A stretch of DNA of 64,000 nucleotides. Origin: Diphasiastrum complanatum. Lineage: Eukaryota > Streptophyta > Lycopodiopsida > Lycopodiales > Lycopodiaceae. The notes under the pieces were generated by a model. It was not told where the DNA came from. It did no database searches and saw only the letters and a program-made list of their open reading frames with translations. The DNA lies in assembly GCA_029204225.1 (NCBI GenBank), contig CM055111.1, positions 25,796,761-25,860,760 on the forward strand, read 5' to 3'. Both the position numbers and the translations under genes were made by a program. This document shows, piece after piece, positions 32,056 to 43,847 of the stretch (the stretch's first letter is position 1; each line of letters opens with the position of its first letter).

Positions 32056-33706
32056 ACTTGCTAGAAAATTAGTCTTGTTTAAGAAGAAACCTAAGGTAGA
32101 TCATCTTAGAGTTTTTGGTTGTGCTTGCTTTGTTCATGTGCCCTTGGAAACAAGGAAAAGAGATGATCTTAATTCTATTAAAAGGATCATGGTTGGATAT
32201 GCATCCAACAAGAAAGCTTACAGAATCTATGTTCCCTCTACCTCAACTGCAATTGAGAGTAGGGATGTTATATTCCATGAGGATCAAAAATACATTCTTG
32301 AGGAGGCCAAGCTCAAAGATTCTCACAAAAATACTCCAATCATCACCCTTGAAGACTATCATGGAGAGATGGGTGGGTCCGAGAATTGAGGAGGAGTCAC
32401 CTCGAATCCTTTCACCAAGGAGATCTCAAAGAGAAAGATCCGAGCCTAGGAGGCTTACTTATGAAGCGGCAAGCAAGTGGAAATCAACTCCACTAATTGT
32501 GCTTACTTTATTTCACATGAGGAGCCAAAGGATGTATATGATGCACTCAACTCAAAGGAATGGTACCTTGCCATGAAAGTTTGCTTGCTTTTCAAAAGTC
32601 TATATGGACTAAAGCAACCTCCAAGCACATGGTATTCTCGACTTAACACCTTTCTTGAGTCACTAGGATTTAATCTTGGTAACTATGATCCTTCCTTATA
32701 TGTCAAGTTTTTTTATAAAGATATTGTCATCTTTCTTATTTATGTTGATGATATCATTCTGACAGGAAGTTGTATCAAGTTAGTTGAGAAAGCCAAGATT
32801 GCACTTGGAAAAGAGTTCAAGATGCAAGATCTTGGAAAAATTCACTACATACTAGGACTAGAGATTGACTTTCTTAAAGAAAAAGCTTTTGTATGTCAAT
32901 CCAAGTATGCTCATTCAATTTTAAAAAAGTTCAATATGTTAGATTGTAAGAGTATAGAAACTCCTATGGAGCAAAATGTAAAAGACCCTAACAAAGGTGA
33001 TGAAAGATCCTGCGTGGACATCACACTTTTTAGAAGTCTTATAGGCTCCTTAATTTGGCGCACAATAACTAGACTTGACATAAGCTTCAGTGTTCATAAG
33101 TTGAGCCAAGCTATGCAAAATCCTACTATTTATCATTGGAAAATGGCCAAGAGAGTGCTTAGATATATATCTTCAACTTTTGCTTATGGTTTACTGTATA
33201 GAAGTGAAGATCTTTCTGTTGTTGGTTATTCTGACTCGGATTTTGCAAGTGATAGAGCAGATCAAAAATCTACAAGTGCTTATGTCATATATCTTGGAGG
33301 AAACTTGATATCTTGGCTTTCCAAAAAGCAAGATACTGTATCACTCTCATCATGTGAAGCTGAGTACAAGGCACTCACTACAACAACAAGGGAAGTGCTT
33401 TGGATCAAGAGGTTACTAGTGGAGCTAAAGATAATCATGGAAGAAGATCTACCTATGATCATGTGTGACAACATTTCAGCCCAAGCCCTTGTCAAAAACC
33501 CAATATTCCATGCAAGGAGCAAGCATATCGAAGTTGCACATCACTTCGTGAGAGAGAAGCTCATTGGACGGGAAATCTACTTGGAGCACATCGACACATC
33601 ATCTTGTATTGCTGATATGCTCACCAAACCTTTGATAAAAAGTTCCTTCATCAAGCATAGAGCCAATCTTGGAGTAATACCAAGATCCACGTTCAAGTCA
33701 ATATAG
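32056..33706 (+). pseudogene. copia F integrase end, RT and RNase H (inverted segment)
   Basis: It begins in integrase (ALARKLVLFKKKPKVDHLRVFGC), with the linker to 32,389 and overlapping frames, then an open 409-residue frame. RT is internally deleted: the AMK of its start joins KSLYGLKQPPSTW, skipping about 110 residues; YVDD is present. RNase H looks complete (SDSDFASD, SCEAEY, MCDNISAQ, ARSKHIEVAHHF, CIADMLTKPL). It ends 18 bases before the LTR with a GGAGGAG purine tract. Its strand is opposite to the rest of F because of the inversion. Confidence 0.85.
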
Positions 33707-33723
33707 ATTGTTTTTAGGAGGAG

Positions 33724-34394
33724 TGCTGAAATGGAAAAATAATCCATGTTGACTTTAGGCTTGCTACAAATAGTGTATCATGCAAGTATGTTGTTCATAA
33801 ATGCAAAATGCCAAGTTTGGCCTAGATAGAACTCAAGCTACATGGATATGTCATATCTAGAATGATGTCCATAGTGACATGCAAGACATGCACAAAGTGT
33901 AATGGACACATGCATGATGATTTGGACATTTCTAGTTAGAACTAGGACACTTGGAAAAAGTTGGTAGAGTTTCATGCATGAGAAGTGACAAATGTCACAT
34001 AGACTCTAGTTTTCAAATCAGATGTCATTTAATGATGGATGGATGTGGTTCTACCTCGAACTACCTCAAACTCCATAAATATGTGTAGCTCTCCTCATAT
34101 TTTATGATAACGAACCAAAGCTTTGTAGCTATCTCATGCCATTTTGGATCCACACAAATTTTGCTTGTTATCTCTCTATCTTTTTCTCTCTAACTCGTGT
34201 TGAGGCTAATGCTAATACACTGATATCTTGTACTTTTGCTCATTTATGATTCATTGCTATCATTCTCTGAAGCTTAGCATGCTAGATTGTTAAGCCATAA
34301 TTTTTGTACTAGATCTTTCTAATCAATCTAGAATCAGGTTATTGTGCTAATCATAAAACTTAATTAGATCTATCATACTTGTGGATCTTTCCCA
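33724..34394 (+). repeat. copia F 3' LTR, inverted and cut by S
   Basis: It starts TGCTGAAATGG and matches the reverse complement of 38,680-39,461 but stops at GATCTTTCCCA, where the S 3' LTR begins. The missing last ~30 bases (CACACGTGTGAATTTTGG...) are at 28,639-28,670. It also lacks an ~88-bp stretch present in the 5' LTR (around 39,220-39,310). Confidence 0.85.
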
Positions 34395-34519
34395 TGTCGC
34401 GAATTGTTCTCATTCGTGCTACAAGTCAAAGACACGTTGACTGTCGCAAATTGTTCTCATTCGATCTTCGTGTCTTGTTCGTGTTGCGACAAAGTTGCAG
34501 GAGTTCACCATTTCTGACA
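34395..34519 (-). repeat. copia S 3' LTR (inverted segment)
   Basis: It is the 125-bp partner of 28,671-28,795, preceded on the minus strand by the polypurine tract CAAGAGGGAG. It begins TGTCAGAAATGG and ends AATTCGCGACA. Confidence 0.9.
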
Positions 34520-34529
34520 CTCCCTCTTG

Positions 34530-35352
34530 AACCTTGCAGCTTTGTTCCTTCAATCCAATTGCCTCTCTTTGCTTGGTAAAGAGTGGCTTGTCGAGCAGTT
34601 TCGTGAGGAGATCTGCAATCATACTTTCTGATTTTATGAACTGGACCTGGAGCTCTCCTTTCGAGATTAAATCTCGAATGTGATGGTACTTCAGAGGAAT
34701 GTGCTTCGTCTTTGAATGGAATACAGGATCCTGGAATAGATAGATTGCACTGTGGGAGTCCATCATCATCCTGCTTGGTCCCTCTTGTGGTATCCCGATT
34801 GCCTCCAACATAATTTGTAGCCATACTACCTCATTCGCCACTTTTGAGGCTGCGACATATTCAGCCTCACAAGAGGATTGGGCTACCAAGGTTTGTTTTT
34901 TGCATATCCAGCTAATTGCAGCTTCGCACGCTATTGTACATCCTCCAGTAATGGACTTGCTGTCATCTTTGCAGCTCGCCCAACTTGCAACACTGTAGTG
35001 ATGCAGCTCGAATCCTTTCTCTTCGTTTCTAGCTTTGTAGGTTAATCCAACATTTTGGGTACCCTTTAGATACTGTAGGATTTGTTTGGCTATTTTCCAA
35101 TGTGCTAGACTAGGATTGGAACAGAATTGGCTCAATGCGTAGACAGAGAAGGCCAGATCGGGTCTGGTACAAATTGTTAAGTACATCAGACTACCGATTA
35201 AGTTCTGGTAGGGTATAGCTGCCATCTTCTGTTTTTCCTCTTCTGTTTTTGGGCACTCCTGTTTCGTGATCTTGGCTCCTTCACAGTCCATCATGTGGTA
35301 CTGCTTCAGCACTTTTCTGGCATATTCTGACGTGAGGTAATCTATTTCACAA
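34530..35352 (-). pseudogene. copia S RNase H (inverted segment)
   Basis: The minus strand reads SEYARKVLKQYHMMDC, LIGSLMYLT.TRPDLAF, then RNase H with SVASWASCKDDSKS (Asp replaced by Ser/Ala), SSCEAEYVAAS, DSHSAIYL, SKTKHIPLKYHHIRD and MIADLLTKLLDKP. The frame then runs open into the LTR. It completes the RT left at 32,055. Confidence 0.85.
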
Positions 35353-35990
35353 ATGGGTTGCACAATTTATTTCACCCCAATATTTAATAGGCAAAGAAGC
35401 TTCAACTCGAATTGCTTTAGCACATTCACATAAAGATCTGTTTTTCCTCTCAGCAACTCCATTTTGAGATGGAGAATAAGCACAAGAAAACTCTCTCTTT
35501 ATTCCTTCACCTTCACAGTATTCATGAGACTTGTTGGAGATGTATTCACCTCTTCCATCACATCTTAAAGCTTTAACTTTGAAAGAAAACTATTTCTCAA
35601 CATAAGCTTTGAAGATTAGGAAGTGATCAAATACCATAGCCTTTGAAGAAAGTATACAACCAAGTATATATAGTAAAGTCATCAATAAAGGTGATAAAAC
35701 ATGTTGCACCACCAATACTTTCAGAAGAGAAAAAATGTACATCCAAGAGTATAAGCTCCAAAGGATGAGTAGTCTTGATAAATGACTTCTGATATGGCTT
35801 TCTGTGTGATTTTGCAATAGCACAAGCCTCACAAGGCTTGAAATCTTTGGAAAGAGATTTGAAAGACCAATAGCCTTCACTTTCTTGACCATAGAAGACA
35901 TAGATTTAGAGTTAGGATGCCCCAACCTTCTATGCCATAACTCCTCCTTAGATAACAAAGCAACTTCACAAAGGTTTGCATTCTATAAGA
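35353..35990 (-). pseudogene. copia F integrase, N-terminal and core
   Basis: The minus strand reads ELWHRRLGHPNSKSM (HHCC start), a frameshift near 35,850 after which the core is read in pieces (CDGRGEY in place of CDNGGEY, SQNGVAERKN), and the end PIKYWGE.NCATHL at the inversion breakpoint. The next residues (ALARKLVLFKKK) are at 32,056 on the other strand. Confidence 0.8.
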
Positions 35991-36170
35991 ATTCAACTTA
36001 AAAATTCAACCACATCTAGATCCATCAGCTAGGATCTCATCATTTTTCTTGATAAAGCAAGTATTGGAGTTGAAATTTACATCACAACCATTATCAAGCA
36101 ACTTTCCCACACTAATCAAGTTCTTTGTAGGTTTTGGAATGAAAAGAACATTAGAAAGTGCAAGAATTTT

Positions 36171-37910
36171 TTAAGAAGCAAGTTTCAAAGGAATGTTGCC
36201 AATTCCTTCTATAGAGCACTCATGATCATTAGCAGTGTAAATAGATCTCTTAAGTCCTTTATAAGGTACAATTGAGTCAAAAGACTCCTTAGAACAGCAC
36301 ATATGTGAAGAAGCTCCACTATCTATGTACCAAGCTCCATCTTTCTTGAAAGGTGATGAAGAAAAATTGGACACCATAAGTGATCCTTCTCCATCACTTG
36401 CAACAGAATATTCTTCAATCTCTTTGGAGAGATTAGCTTGCTTGAGTTGATTTTTCTTCTTAAAGCAATTAGAGGAATAGTGCTCTTTCTTGCCACAGAA
36501 GAAACACTTCACTTTCTTCTTCTTGGTCTTTGAAGTAGAGGGATGAGATGAATCAGCCTCTTCACCATCTTTGTCTCGATCTTTGGCTTTGTCTTTGTTG
36601 GATGTTTGAGAGAACTGGTTCTTACTCCTTCCTTTATGCTTGTCTTTGACAAAGAGGGCTTTGTCACTTCCACCATGCTCGAGTTTGTTCGTCCTGGAAA
36701 GTTTATAGATTTGCCTAGATTCTTCAGAAATAAGAATTCCTTGGAGATTTTCTAGATTAGGCAACTCCTCCTTAATGGCAAAAGACTGAACAAGATTATT
36801 ATAGTCATCTTTCAAGCCATTTAAAATGACTTGAACTAGCTCATCTTGGTTAATAGTAACACCAACACAGGAAAGCTCTCTATGTAAACCTTTAACTCTT
36901 AGAACATCAGAACATAGTTTGATGCACTCTCATCACTTCTTTGGAAACTTTGAAAATGTCAAAATATTGGAGATATCTATCTAATGTTGTAAGTAGGGGT
37001 CCTAAAAATGCCAAAGATGAATTGAGCCCTTTTGGCTTAGTAAAGACCCATCTTAGAATAAAATATTCAAGGTAGGTAGAAGTAGAAACTCGAGCTACCA
37101 TAGGAATTGCCATTTGTACTTTGCATGCCACATTTAATGCATGAAAATATTAGGTGGCACAATTAGACATATTGAGGTGGCTTGAATAAGTCTAGATAGC
37201 TTGAGAGGTGGATTCATAACTCCAATTCAACTCAAAGTACGAGGAGAGTCCATGGATCTATATATATATGTGATGTACTCTCATTGAGAAGATGATGAAA
37301 TTTGTGTATAATACAAATTTGGAGACTAAGCTCTTTGTGCCCTCTCTCTCTCCACGAGTTTTGTACTTGCTATTTTCTCTCTCTAGCCAAGTAGAGGCAT
37401 TTATGATGTTTTGTCTTATGTTTTGTTGACAGATCTTGATTGTAACACAATAATAGTGCTTGTATGATCAGCTTTCCTATTGACAGCCAATGCTAGTCTG
37501 ATCTTTATGGTGTTATTGTATTTAGGAGATAAAAAATACATGTGTAGGGCGTCCCACACGTGTGAATTCAACAGAAAAATCCGATTCCTAAGAGTGAGTA
37601 TTCTAGAAGTATTCTTTGCTTCATAGATAGACTTAAGTGCACCCCAAGCATCTTTAGTTGTGGTGCAAGATCCTATCTCTCTCAAAATTTCATTAGATAC
37701 ATTCATCTTAATGAAATGTAGAGCCATTCTAGCTCTATTCCTATACTTAGGAATTTCAGCCTGTGCTTGAGGTTCCTCCTCAACACCAAGCACAATATCC
37801 ATAACATCCTGGAGTATCAAAATAGACTCCATTCTAAACTGCCAAATTGAGTAATTAGAAATATTTAGTCTTTCATTTGCTTCTAGAAGATATCCTCCCA
37901 AAGATGCCAT
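36171..37910 (-). pseudogene. copia F gag and protease, split by a solo LTR
   Basis: It starts MASLGGYLLEANERL. Gag runs to TSRILTLRNRIFLL and is interrupted by the solo LTR. It resumes at about 36,956 with FQSFQRSDESAS-like sequence, LVQVILNGLKDDYNNLVQSFAI, then a Lys-rich stretch, knuckle CFFCGKKEHYSSNC and protease WYIDSGASSHM, ending at IGNIPLKLAS. Confidence 0.85.
36957..37573 (+). repeat. solo LTR with TSD GAAAA
   Basis: It has TG...CA termini (TGTCAAAATATT...GAATTCAACA) and is flanked on both sides by GAAAA (36,952-36,956 and 37,574-37,578). It contains CACACGTGTG at 37,555, CT-rich tracts and a TATATATATATG stretch. It sits within F gag and is the product of LTR-LTR recombination of a later insertion. 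Confidence 0.85.
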
Positions 37911-38679
37911 TTGGATGAAGACTTCTTAGTTATTGGACTGCAATCGTTTGAGCTTGTTCCAATCAGACTTAAAGTTGCTGCTCTCTTTCACTATAGGTAT
38001 TTTCAAGGATTTTCTACCTTCCTATGTGAAACACTTGCAACTGTATTTGAGATGGGTCTCAAATATTCCATAAGACAAGATATCTAGATCAGACACACAA
38101 AGTGGATTGAGACACTTTGGCTAGTTTGAATCCTACTTTTGGCACGTGTGAAATGCTTCAAAAAAAAATACTATTGACACTCAAAAGGCTCAAAGAGTGT
38201 TCAATTACTTCAAACTTAGTTTTGATCTCCAGTTTTTTGTATTGGATGCTCAAAACAATGGATTCAGAACAAAGCAAGGTTGAATCAAATCAAAATGTTG
38301 TCACTCAGATTTTGGACCTATCCCTATCCTCTTTAAGAGCTTATAACTCTTGATAGACACATCAGATTAATTTGGTTTCAATTTCTATGGAAAGTACGGA
38401 TCATAAGCTTTCCATCAAGCTATAAGACCACTATCTTTGGATCTACAAGCAACGAGATAGAAGAGACTGAAAATCTCTGATTTTCACATGTGCAAAATTC
38501 TAGAATTCCGTACTACCACTTTTCAGGTCTGAAAATTCAGTTCCAATCCGATTTGATCCAAATACACTTCAGAGAAAGGTGAGAGCAAGTGCAAAACTGT
38601 TTTTTTGCTTGATTTAGCTCTCAATTTCTTGTACAATCAAAGATATTAACATGCAAAGCTCAATTTGGCTCTGATACCA
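37911..38679 (-). other. copia F leader and primer-binding site
   Basis: This is the non-coding leader between gag and the 5' LTR. The primer site TGGTATCAGAGC lies at 38,668-38,679 on the minus strand, directly against the LTR. No credible ORF. Confidence 0.75.
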
Positions 38680-39461
38680 TGACAAAATTTCCAAAATTCA
38701 CACGTGTGGGAAAGATCCACAAGTATGATAGATCTAATTGAGCTTTATGATTAGCACAACAACCTAATTCTAGATTGATTAGCAAGATCTAGTACAAAAA
38801 TTATGGCTTAACCACAATCTAGCATGCTAAGCTTCAAAGAATGATAACAATGAATCATAAATGAGCAAAAGTACAAGATATCAGTGTATTAGCATTAGCC
38901 TCAACACGAGTTAGAGAGAGAAAGATAGAGAGATAACAAGCAAAATTTGTGTGGATCCAAAATGGCATGAGATAGCTACAAAGCTGTGGTTTTTCATCAT
39001 AAAATATGAGGAGAGCTACACATATTTATGGAGTTTGAGGTGGAACCACATCCATCCATCATTAAATGACATCTTAAGTGAAAACTAGAGTCTATGTGAC
39101 ATTTGTCACTTCTCATGCATAAAACTCTACCAACTTTTTTCAAGTGTCCTAGTTCTAACTAGAAATGTACAAATCATCATGCATGTGTCCATTACACTTT
39201 GTGCATGCCTTGCATGTCACTATGGATCACTCACAATTAATGCATGTGAATTGGCACGAGTTTCTACAAGCATAATTTTGCTAATTCTATGTCTACAAAC
39301 TATATGAAAGTTGTACTCATCATTCTAGATATGACATATCCATGTAGCTCGAGTTCTATCTAGGCCAAACTTGGCACTTTGCATTTATGAACAACATACT
39401 TGCATGGTACAATATTTGTAGCAAGCCTAAAGTCAAGATGGATTATTTTTTCATTTCAACA
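38680..39461 (-). repeat. copia F 5' LTR
   Basis: The minus strand begins TGTTGAAATG and ends GAAATTTTGTCA. It contains CACACGTGTG at 38,699. It is the complete reference copy that shows the 3' LTR has been split and inverted. Confidence 0.85.
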
Positions 39462-39739
39462 GTTTGGTTGCTGTAATTTTCCAGAGAGTTCAAAATTTGA
39501 TTCATGGAGGAATCCTTTCATTCACATTCTATTTGGTTCTTCATGTTCTAGTCATATCTTGATGTGTAAAATTGATGTAAGAAATAGTGAAGCATCCAGT
39601 TTGGACACTATTCTCTATATCAATTACGAAAGATACTTTAGAACATTAGAAAGGAGATCTATACTTAGGATGGAGATCATTCTAAAGTTGGATCAAAGTA
39701 GTATGGTTAGAACTATGCCAAAACTAGTTGAAGAGAGAG
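39462..39739 (+). pseudogene. copia G conserved C-terminal tail (lineage 1)
   Basis: It resumes the ORF left at 28,638: FGCCNFPESSKFDSWRNPFI, MCKIDVRNSEASSLDTILY, RTLERRSILRMEIILKLDQSS, ending in a purine-rich GAAGAGAGAG just before the LTR. It is collinear with the tails of K and N; this is the most conserved part of the novel ORF. Confidence 0.8.
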
Positions 39740-40209
39740 TGTAACTAGTTTAGTCTAGTTTAGTCATATTTTGATAAATTGTCAATATGAGGCCAAAACT
39801 CATTTTAGACTTAGAGATAAACTTTTTGAAGTTATATTAGTTTAAAATACATTCAATAAACACAATTTGAAAGTGTGGAAAAGCTGGTAGTCGAGTTTGA
39901 GAGAGATTCAAATTTGAACTTTGGGTACATTGAATCTAGACCCAAAAATAGTAGAGTTTACATTTTGGAAGGAAAGCCAAGTGGCCAAATAGGGTTTGTA
40001 CACTCTATAAAAGGATGTAACTCGTGGAGAGACACATCTTCTCTCTTCTCTCTCTCATTTCATCATTATACATGGTCCTCTTTGGGTTCTACTAGTCATT
40101 GGTGCACTCTCATGATGTTATCTTGCAATCTTCTGTGTAGAATGCTCATATTTATTGCTATTTTTTGTTCCACACGTGTGAAATATAGTAGGATGCTGTA
40201 ATTGTATGG
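39740..40209 (+). repeat. copia G 3' LTR, truncated
   Basis: It begins TGTAACTAGTTTAG (short deletion after the first bases compared with K), has the TATAAAAGG promoter-like motif near 40,010 and CACACGTGTG at 40,171, and breaks off at about 40,209 where H gag begins. About 180 bases of LTR are missing. Confidence 0.8.
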
Positions 40210-41056
40210 ACAACTTGTACAAATTGTCCTTAATGGTCTAGGAGATGACTTTGAAAATTTGGCCCAAAGTTTTGCCATCCATGACACTTTGTCAACTATA
40301 GAAAAACTTCATAGTAGTGTATTAGTGGCTGAAGAGTGTAGGATGCTCCACATCAAGGCAAGAATGACGGTTCATTGTCTTTGTAGGATGGAGATGAGAA
40401 AGCCGATTTCTCATTCAAGGGAAAAAAATAAGACCAATGGAAAGAAGAAGCATCCCAAGGAGGCCAAAGAAGAGGATGATGCATCAACCTCAAAGGACAA
40501 GTCAAAACAAAAATGCTTCTTTTGTGAAAAGAAGGGGCATTATGCATCCGAATGCTACAAGATGCTAAAAGCAAAAGAGGAGGAGGACAAACAAGAGAAC
40601 CTTGCATATGAAGAGGATGGAGATGATGAGATCTCATCTTTGATGGCATCTACATCCACTCCAACAAGCAAAAGCAACTCAAAGGACACTCGGTGGATTG
40701 ATAGTGGGGCTAGCTCCCACATGACTTTCCAAAAGGACACATTCTCAACCGTACACTCTTTCAATGGTGCTAATAAATTTGTTTCTTTAACAAATGATCA
40801 AGAATGTAAGATAGATGGTATTGGTACCATCTCATTAAGTCTAGGATTTAGCAAAAGGATGGATCTAGACAATGTCCTTTTTGTACCATCAATTACCAAG
40901 AGCTTGCTTAGTGTCGGACAACTAATGGAAGATGGTTTAGATGTTCACTTCAAGCATGGAGTTTGTTCCAGCATGAAGATTGATATTTGCATAGCAAATG
41001 GTGTTAAACAAGGTAGTTTGTTTAAGTTGGATGCTAAAATTGCTATGGCAAAATAG
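40210..41056 (+). pseudogene. copia H gag (C-half) and protease
   Basis: Open frame: LVQIVLNGLGDDFENLAQSF, a Lys/Glu-rich stretch, knuckle CFFCEKKGHYASEC, protease RWIDSGASSHM, IDGIGTISLSLG and LFVPSITKSLLSVGQL, ending at TAG. The gag N-terminus, leader and 5' LTR are missing at the junction with G. Confidence 0.85.
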
Positions 41057-41059
41057 GAA

Positions 41060-41837
41060 ATCATTCATTCAAATGTACACTCTTTTTCTCATGTACCAAG
41101 TAGTGATGATAACATGCATGAAACATTCTTAGATGTTTATACAAGAGATGGTTGGATCCATCTAGTATCTTGTGTGAATGAAAGTGAAATCAACAACCTT
41201 GGTGTCAATGATCTTGCAATGATTGAAGAGGAGCAACAAAGTGATGGAGATCTTGAGGATCCACCTCAAAGATCATCTCCAAGAAGATCCACAAAGGCAA
41301 GGGCCAAGCCTTCAAGGCTCACTTATCTTGGCAAAGGTAATCAAGGGAAAGATTCTCAACCATTCACTTTCAACACTTTTCTTAATTCAATGCTTGATGA
41401 ACTATTTTGCTATGAGATCTACATGAGGCAAACCGAGGTATGCTATGAGAACTACATGAGGCAACTTGAGGGCTTCATCAAGAAGGAAGTTGAAGATAAG
41501 ATGTGTAATGACTCATTTGAGAACAAGTTTTTATGTCTTAGTGATCTAAAGATTGTTATGGACCAATAAAGAGTAAATTGGTTGTTTGATAAAATGAGTT
41601 CTCTCGGATTTAGGAAGAGCAAGAATGAGTTAATCACTCATTGTTTGGAAAAATGTGTTTTTTCTTTTGGAGAGGCAAATTGTAAGCTTCTTAATTTTTT
41701 TAGGAGAAAGTTTCAAGTTCATACATCTTCACTCAACATGGAAGAAATCAAGTGCAAAGGTGCAAGAAAGAATCAAGACTCTTCAATTCATCTTGGAGGA
41801 GATCAAGATCATAAAAGCTCTATCTTGGATATGGTGA
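41060..41837 (+). pseudogene. copia H: linker, RT scrap and lineage 2 ORF tail
   Basis: After protease there is no integrase. The frame reads a linker of the integrase-RT type (SSPRRSTKARAKPSRLTYLGKG), a duplicated RT scrap EIYMRQTE/ENYMRQLEGFIKK, then lineage 2 sequence EANCKLLNF and, in the frame ending at 41,837, HLHSTWKKSSAKVQERIKTL and KALSWIW-stop. The last motif matches the end of element J's ORF (HLHEIWKESISKM...EALSWIW-stop). The polypurine tract TTGAAGAGGAG precedes the LTR. Confidence 0.65.
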
Positions 41838-41973
41838 TAGGTCATGTCATCATCTTTGGGGGCTCATTAGCCATCTTCTAGACCTGAATATGATTCATTT
41901 CTGATTTTAAGATCAGGTATTAGAATTGTAGATAGATACATTATTGTTTCCAAGGCTAGATTTGAAGAGGAGT

Positions 41974-42651
41974 GTGAAAAATAGCCTAATTTGGCAAATC
42001 TAGAAATGTAGAACATTGTAAATATTGTGTATAATTGCGTTCCACACATGAAAGGCCAAGATGCCACATGGAAACCCACTCCTAATATAGGTTAGGTCAA
42101 GTCAAGAGAGTTGGTCATGTCTACTTGGTGGTCATTCCTACTTTATAGGACCTACACCTAAGGTTAAGGTGAAAATTTGACCAACTAGCTACCTACCAAG
42201 CATAACTCTAGGATATAGGCTAGAGTTTAGTTTTAGGGCAAAAAGAGTGAGTTAACTTCCTTATTACATACTGGAAATCCACCTAACGGAAGTCGAATTT
42301 GCTATTTATTCCAAGCTCCCATAGTGAGAAGATAGATTATTTTTGGAGCTCATTGGTAATCTCAAGCTAGTACACTATGTACATTGAGTTTTTGTGATCC
42401 AAATGAAACCAAATCAGTTTCTACTTGTTTCTCAGCTTGAAGGCCGTACTAAAGCTTGTAGTACACATGTGTGGGCTCGGATTTCAATGTTGATCAATGC
42501 TTTTGATTGTTAATCCTTGTTGTTTGTCAAACTACCAATCTAGATCAACTTTTTTGTGTCTAGTTTTTTGATAGATTGTTAAGCAAGCATCAATCACTCT
42601 TGTGAATCTTTTGTATATCCATTTATGGTCCTAAAGTACAGTACTTTCACA
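41974..42651 (+). repeat. copia H 3' LTR
   Basis: It begins TGTGAAAAATAGCC after the polypurine tract and ends CTTTCACA. It contains CACACATG and TACACATGTGTG variants of the shared palindrome. It abuts an integrase copy that lacks its own 5' half. Confidence 0.8.
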
Positions 42652-43847
42652 CTTATGGATAGTGGATTAGATGTACATTTCAAGCATGGAGCATGTTCTA
42701 TCTTGAAAGATGATAAATGTATTGCTAATGGTTTCAAGCAAGGGAGGTTATTCAAGTTGGATGCTAATGTGATGGTTGGAAGTGTAAACATGGCAAGGGA
42801 GGAGCTCACTCAAGTGGAATTGTGGCACAAAAGGTTAGGCCATCCTAACTACAAAGCTATGAAGACCATGGTGACAAAGGAGCTAGCAAGTGGACTTCCC
42901 AAGACCATATCCAAGTGTGGCAAGCTTTGTGAAGCTTGTGTACTCTCCAAATCTCATAAGCTACCTTTCAAGAGATCTTTGACAAGATCTAACTCTCCTC
43001 TTGACATTATACACTTGGATGTTCATTCATTTTCACATGAATCTAATGGTGGAGCTCTTATGTATGTCACTTTTATTGATGATAGATCAAGATACTCTTG
43101 GGTTTACCTCTTGTCTAAGAAAAGTGAAGTTTTTGAGTCCTTTGTAAAGTTTAAAACTCTTGTAGAAAAGCAACTTAATACTAGCTTGAAAGTATTAAGA
43201 TGTGATAATGGAGGGGAGTACATATCTAATAGGATGAAAGAGTTTTGTGAAACTAATGGCATTAGGAGAGAGTTCACATGCACATACACTCCACAACAAA
43301 ATGGAGTAGCTGAGAGAAAGAATAGGACACTATGTGAGTGTGCTAAAGCTTTGAGATTAGATGCATCCCTTCCTATTCCATTTTGGGGAGAAGCTATTTT
43401 ATCTGCAAATTTTCTATGCAATAGAATGACTAATAGTGCCATTGAAGGACTTACACCTTATGAAGTATTGTATGGAAAAAAGCCAAATCTTAGTGATTTA
43501 AAAGTTTTTGGATGTACTTGCTATGTACATATTCCTTTAGAAACAAGAAAAAAGGAAGATGCCACTTCATTCAAAGGCATTTTTGTTGGTTATAGTGAAA
43601 ATAGTAAAGCTTATAGGATAGCTGATCCTATTACCAAGAAAGTTGTTGTAAGTAGAGATGTATTTTTTGATGAATCTCTCCAAGCCAAAGGAAATGTGAC
43701 TTCCAACAACACTCAAGTTGTCAAGGATCATGCTATGGCCAAGGATGAGCTTCATGAAGATGAAGGCCAAGAGGAACTTGTTCAAAGTCCAAAGGTGCCA
43801 AGAAGATTAACAAGGACAAAGATTGAGCCATCAAGGCTCAAGAATGA
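42652..43847 (+). pseudogene. copia protease end and intact integrase fragment
   Basis: Frame open throughout: protease tail MDSGLDVHFKHGACS, integrase HHCC (LWHKRLGHPNYKAM, CEACVLSKSHK), D in TFIDDRSRYSW, D in RCDNGGEY, E in NGVAERKN, then FGCTCYVHIPLE and the linker to RT. All catalytic residues are present. It stops at SRLKND where an unrelated sequence begins; RT is missing. Gag-protease upstream was replaced by the H LTR. Confidence 0.9.

Larger units (their letters stand above)
28639..39461 (-). mobile_element. copia F (minus), containing S and an internal inversion
   Basis: Copia F is inserted in copia G: sequence ending ATTGTTT at 28,638 resumes as GTTTGG at 39,462 (4 visible bases duplicated). 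Its 5' LTR is at 38,680, primer site at 38,668, gag-protease at 37,910-36,171, integrase at 35,990-35,353. Its integrase end, RT, RNase H and most of the 3' LTR are found inverted at 32,056-34,394, and the last ~30 bases of the 3' LTR at 28,639-28,670. A solo LTR sits in gag and a short-LTR copia in the 3' LTR. Confidence 0.8.
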
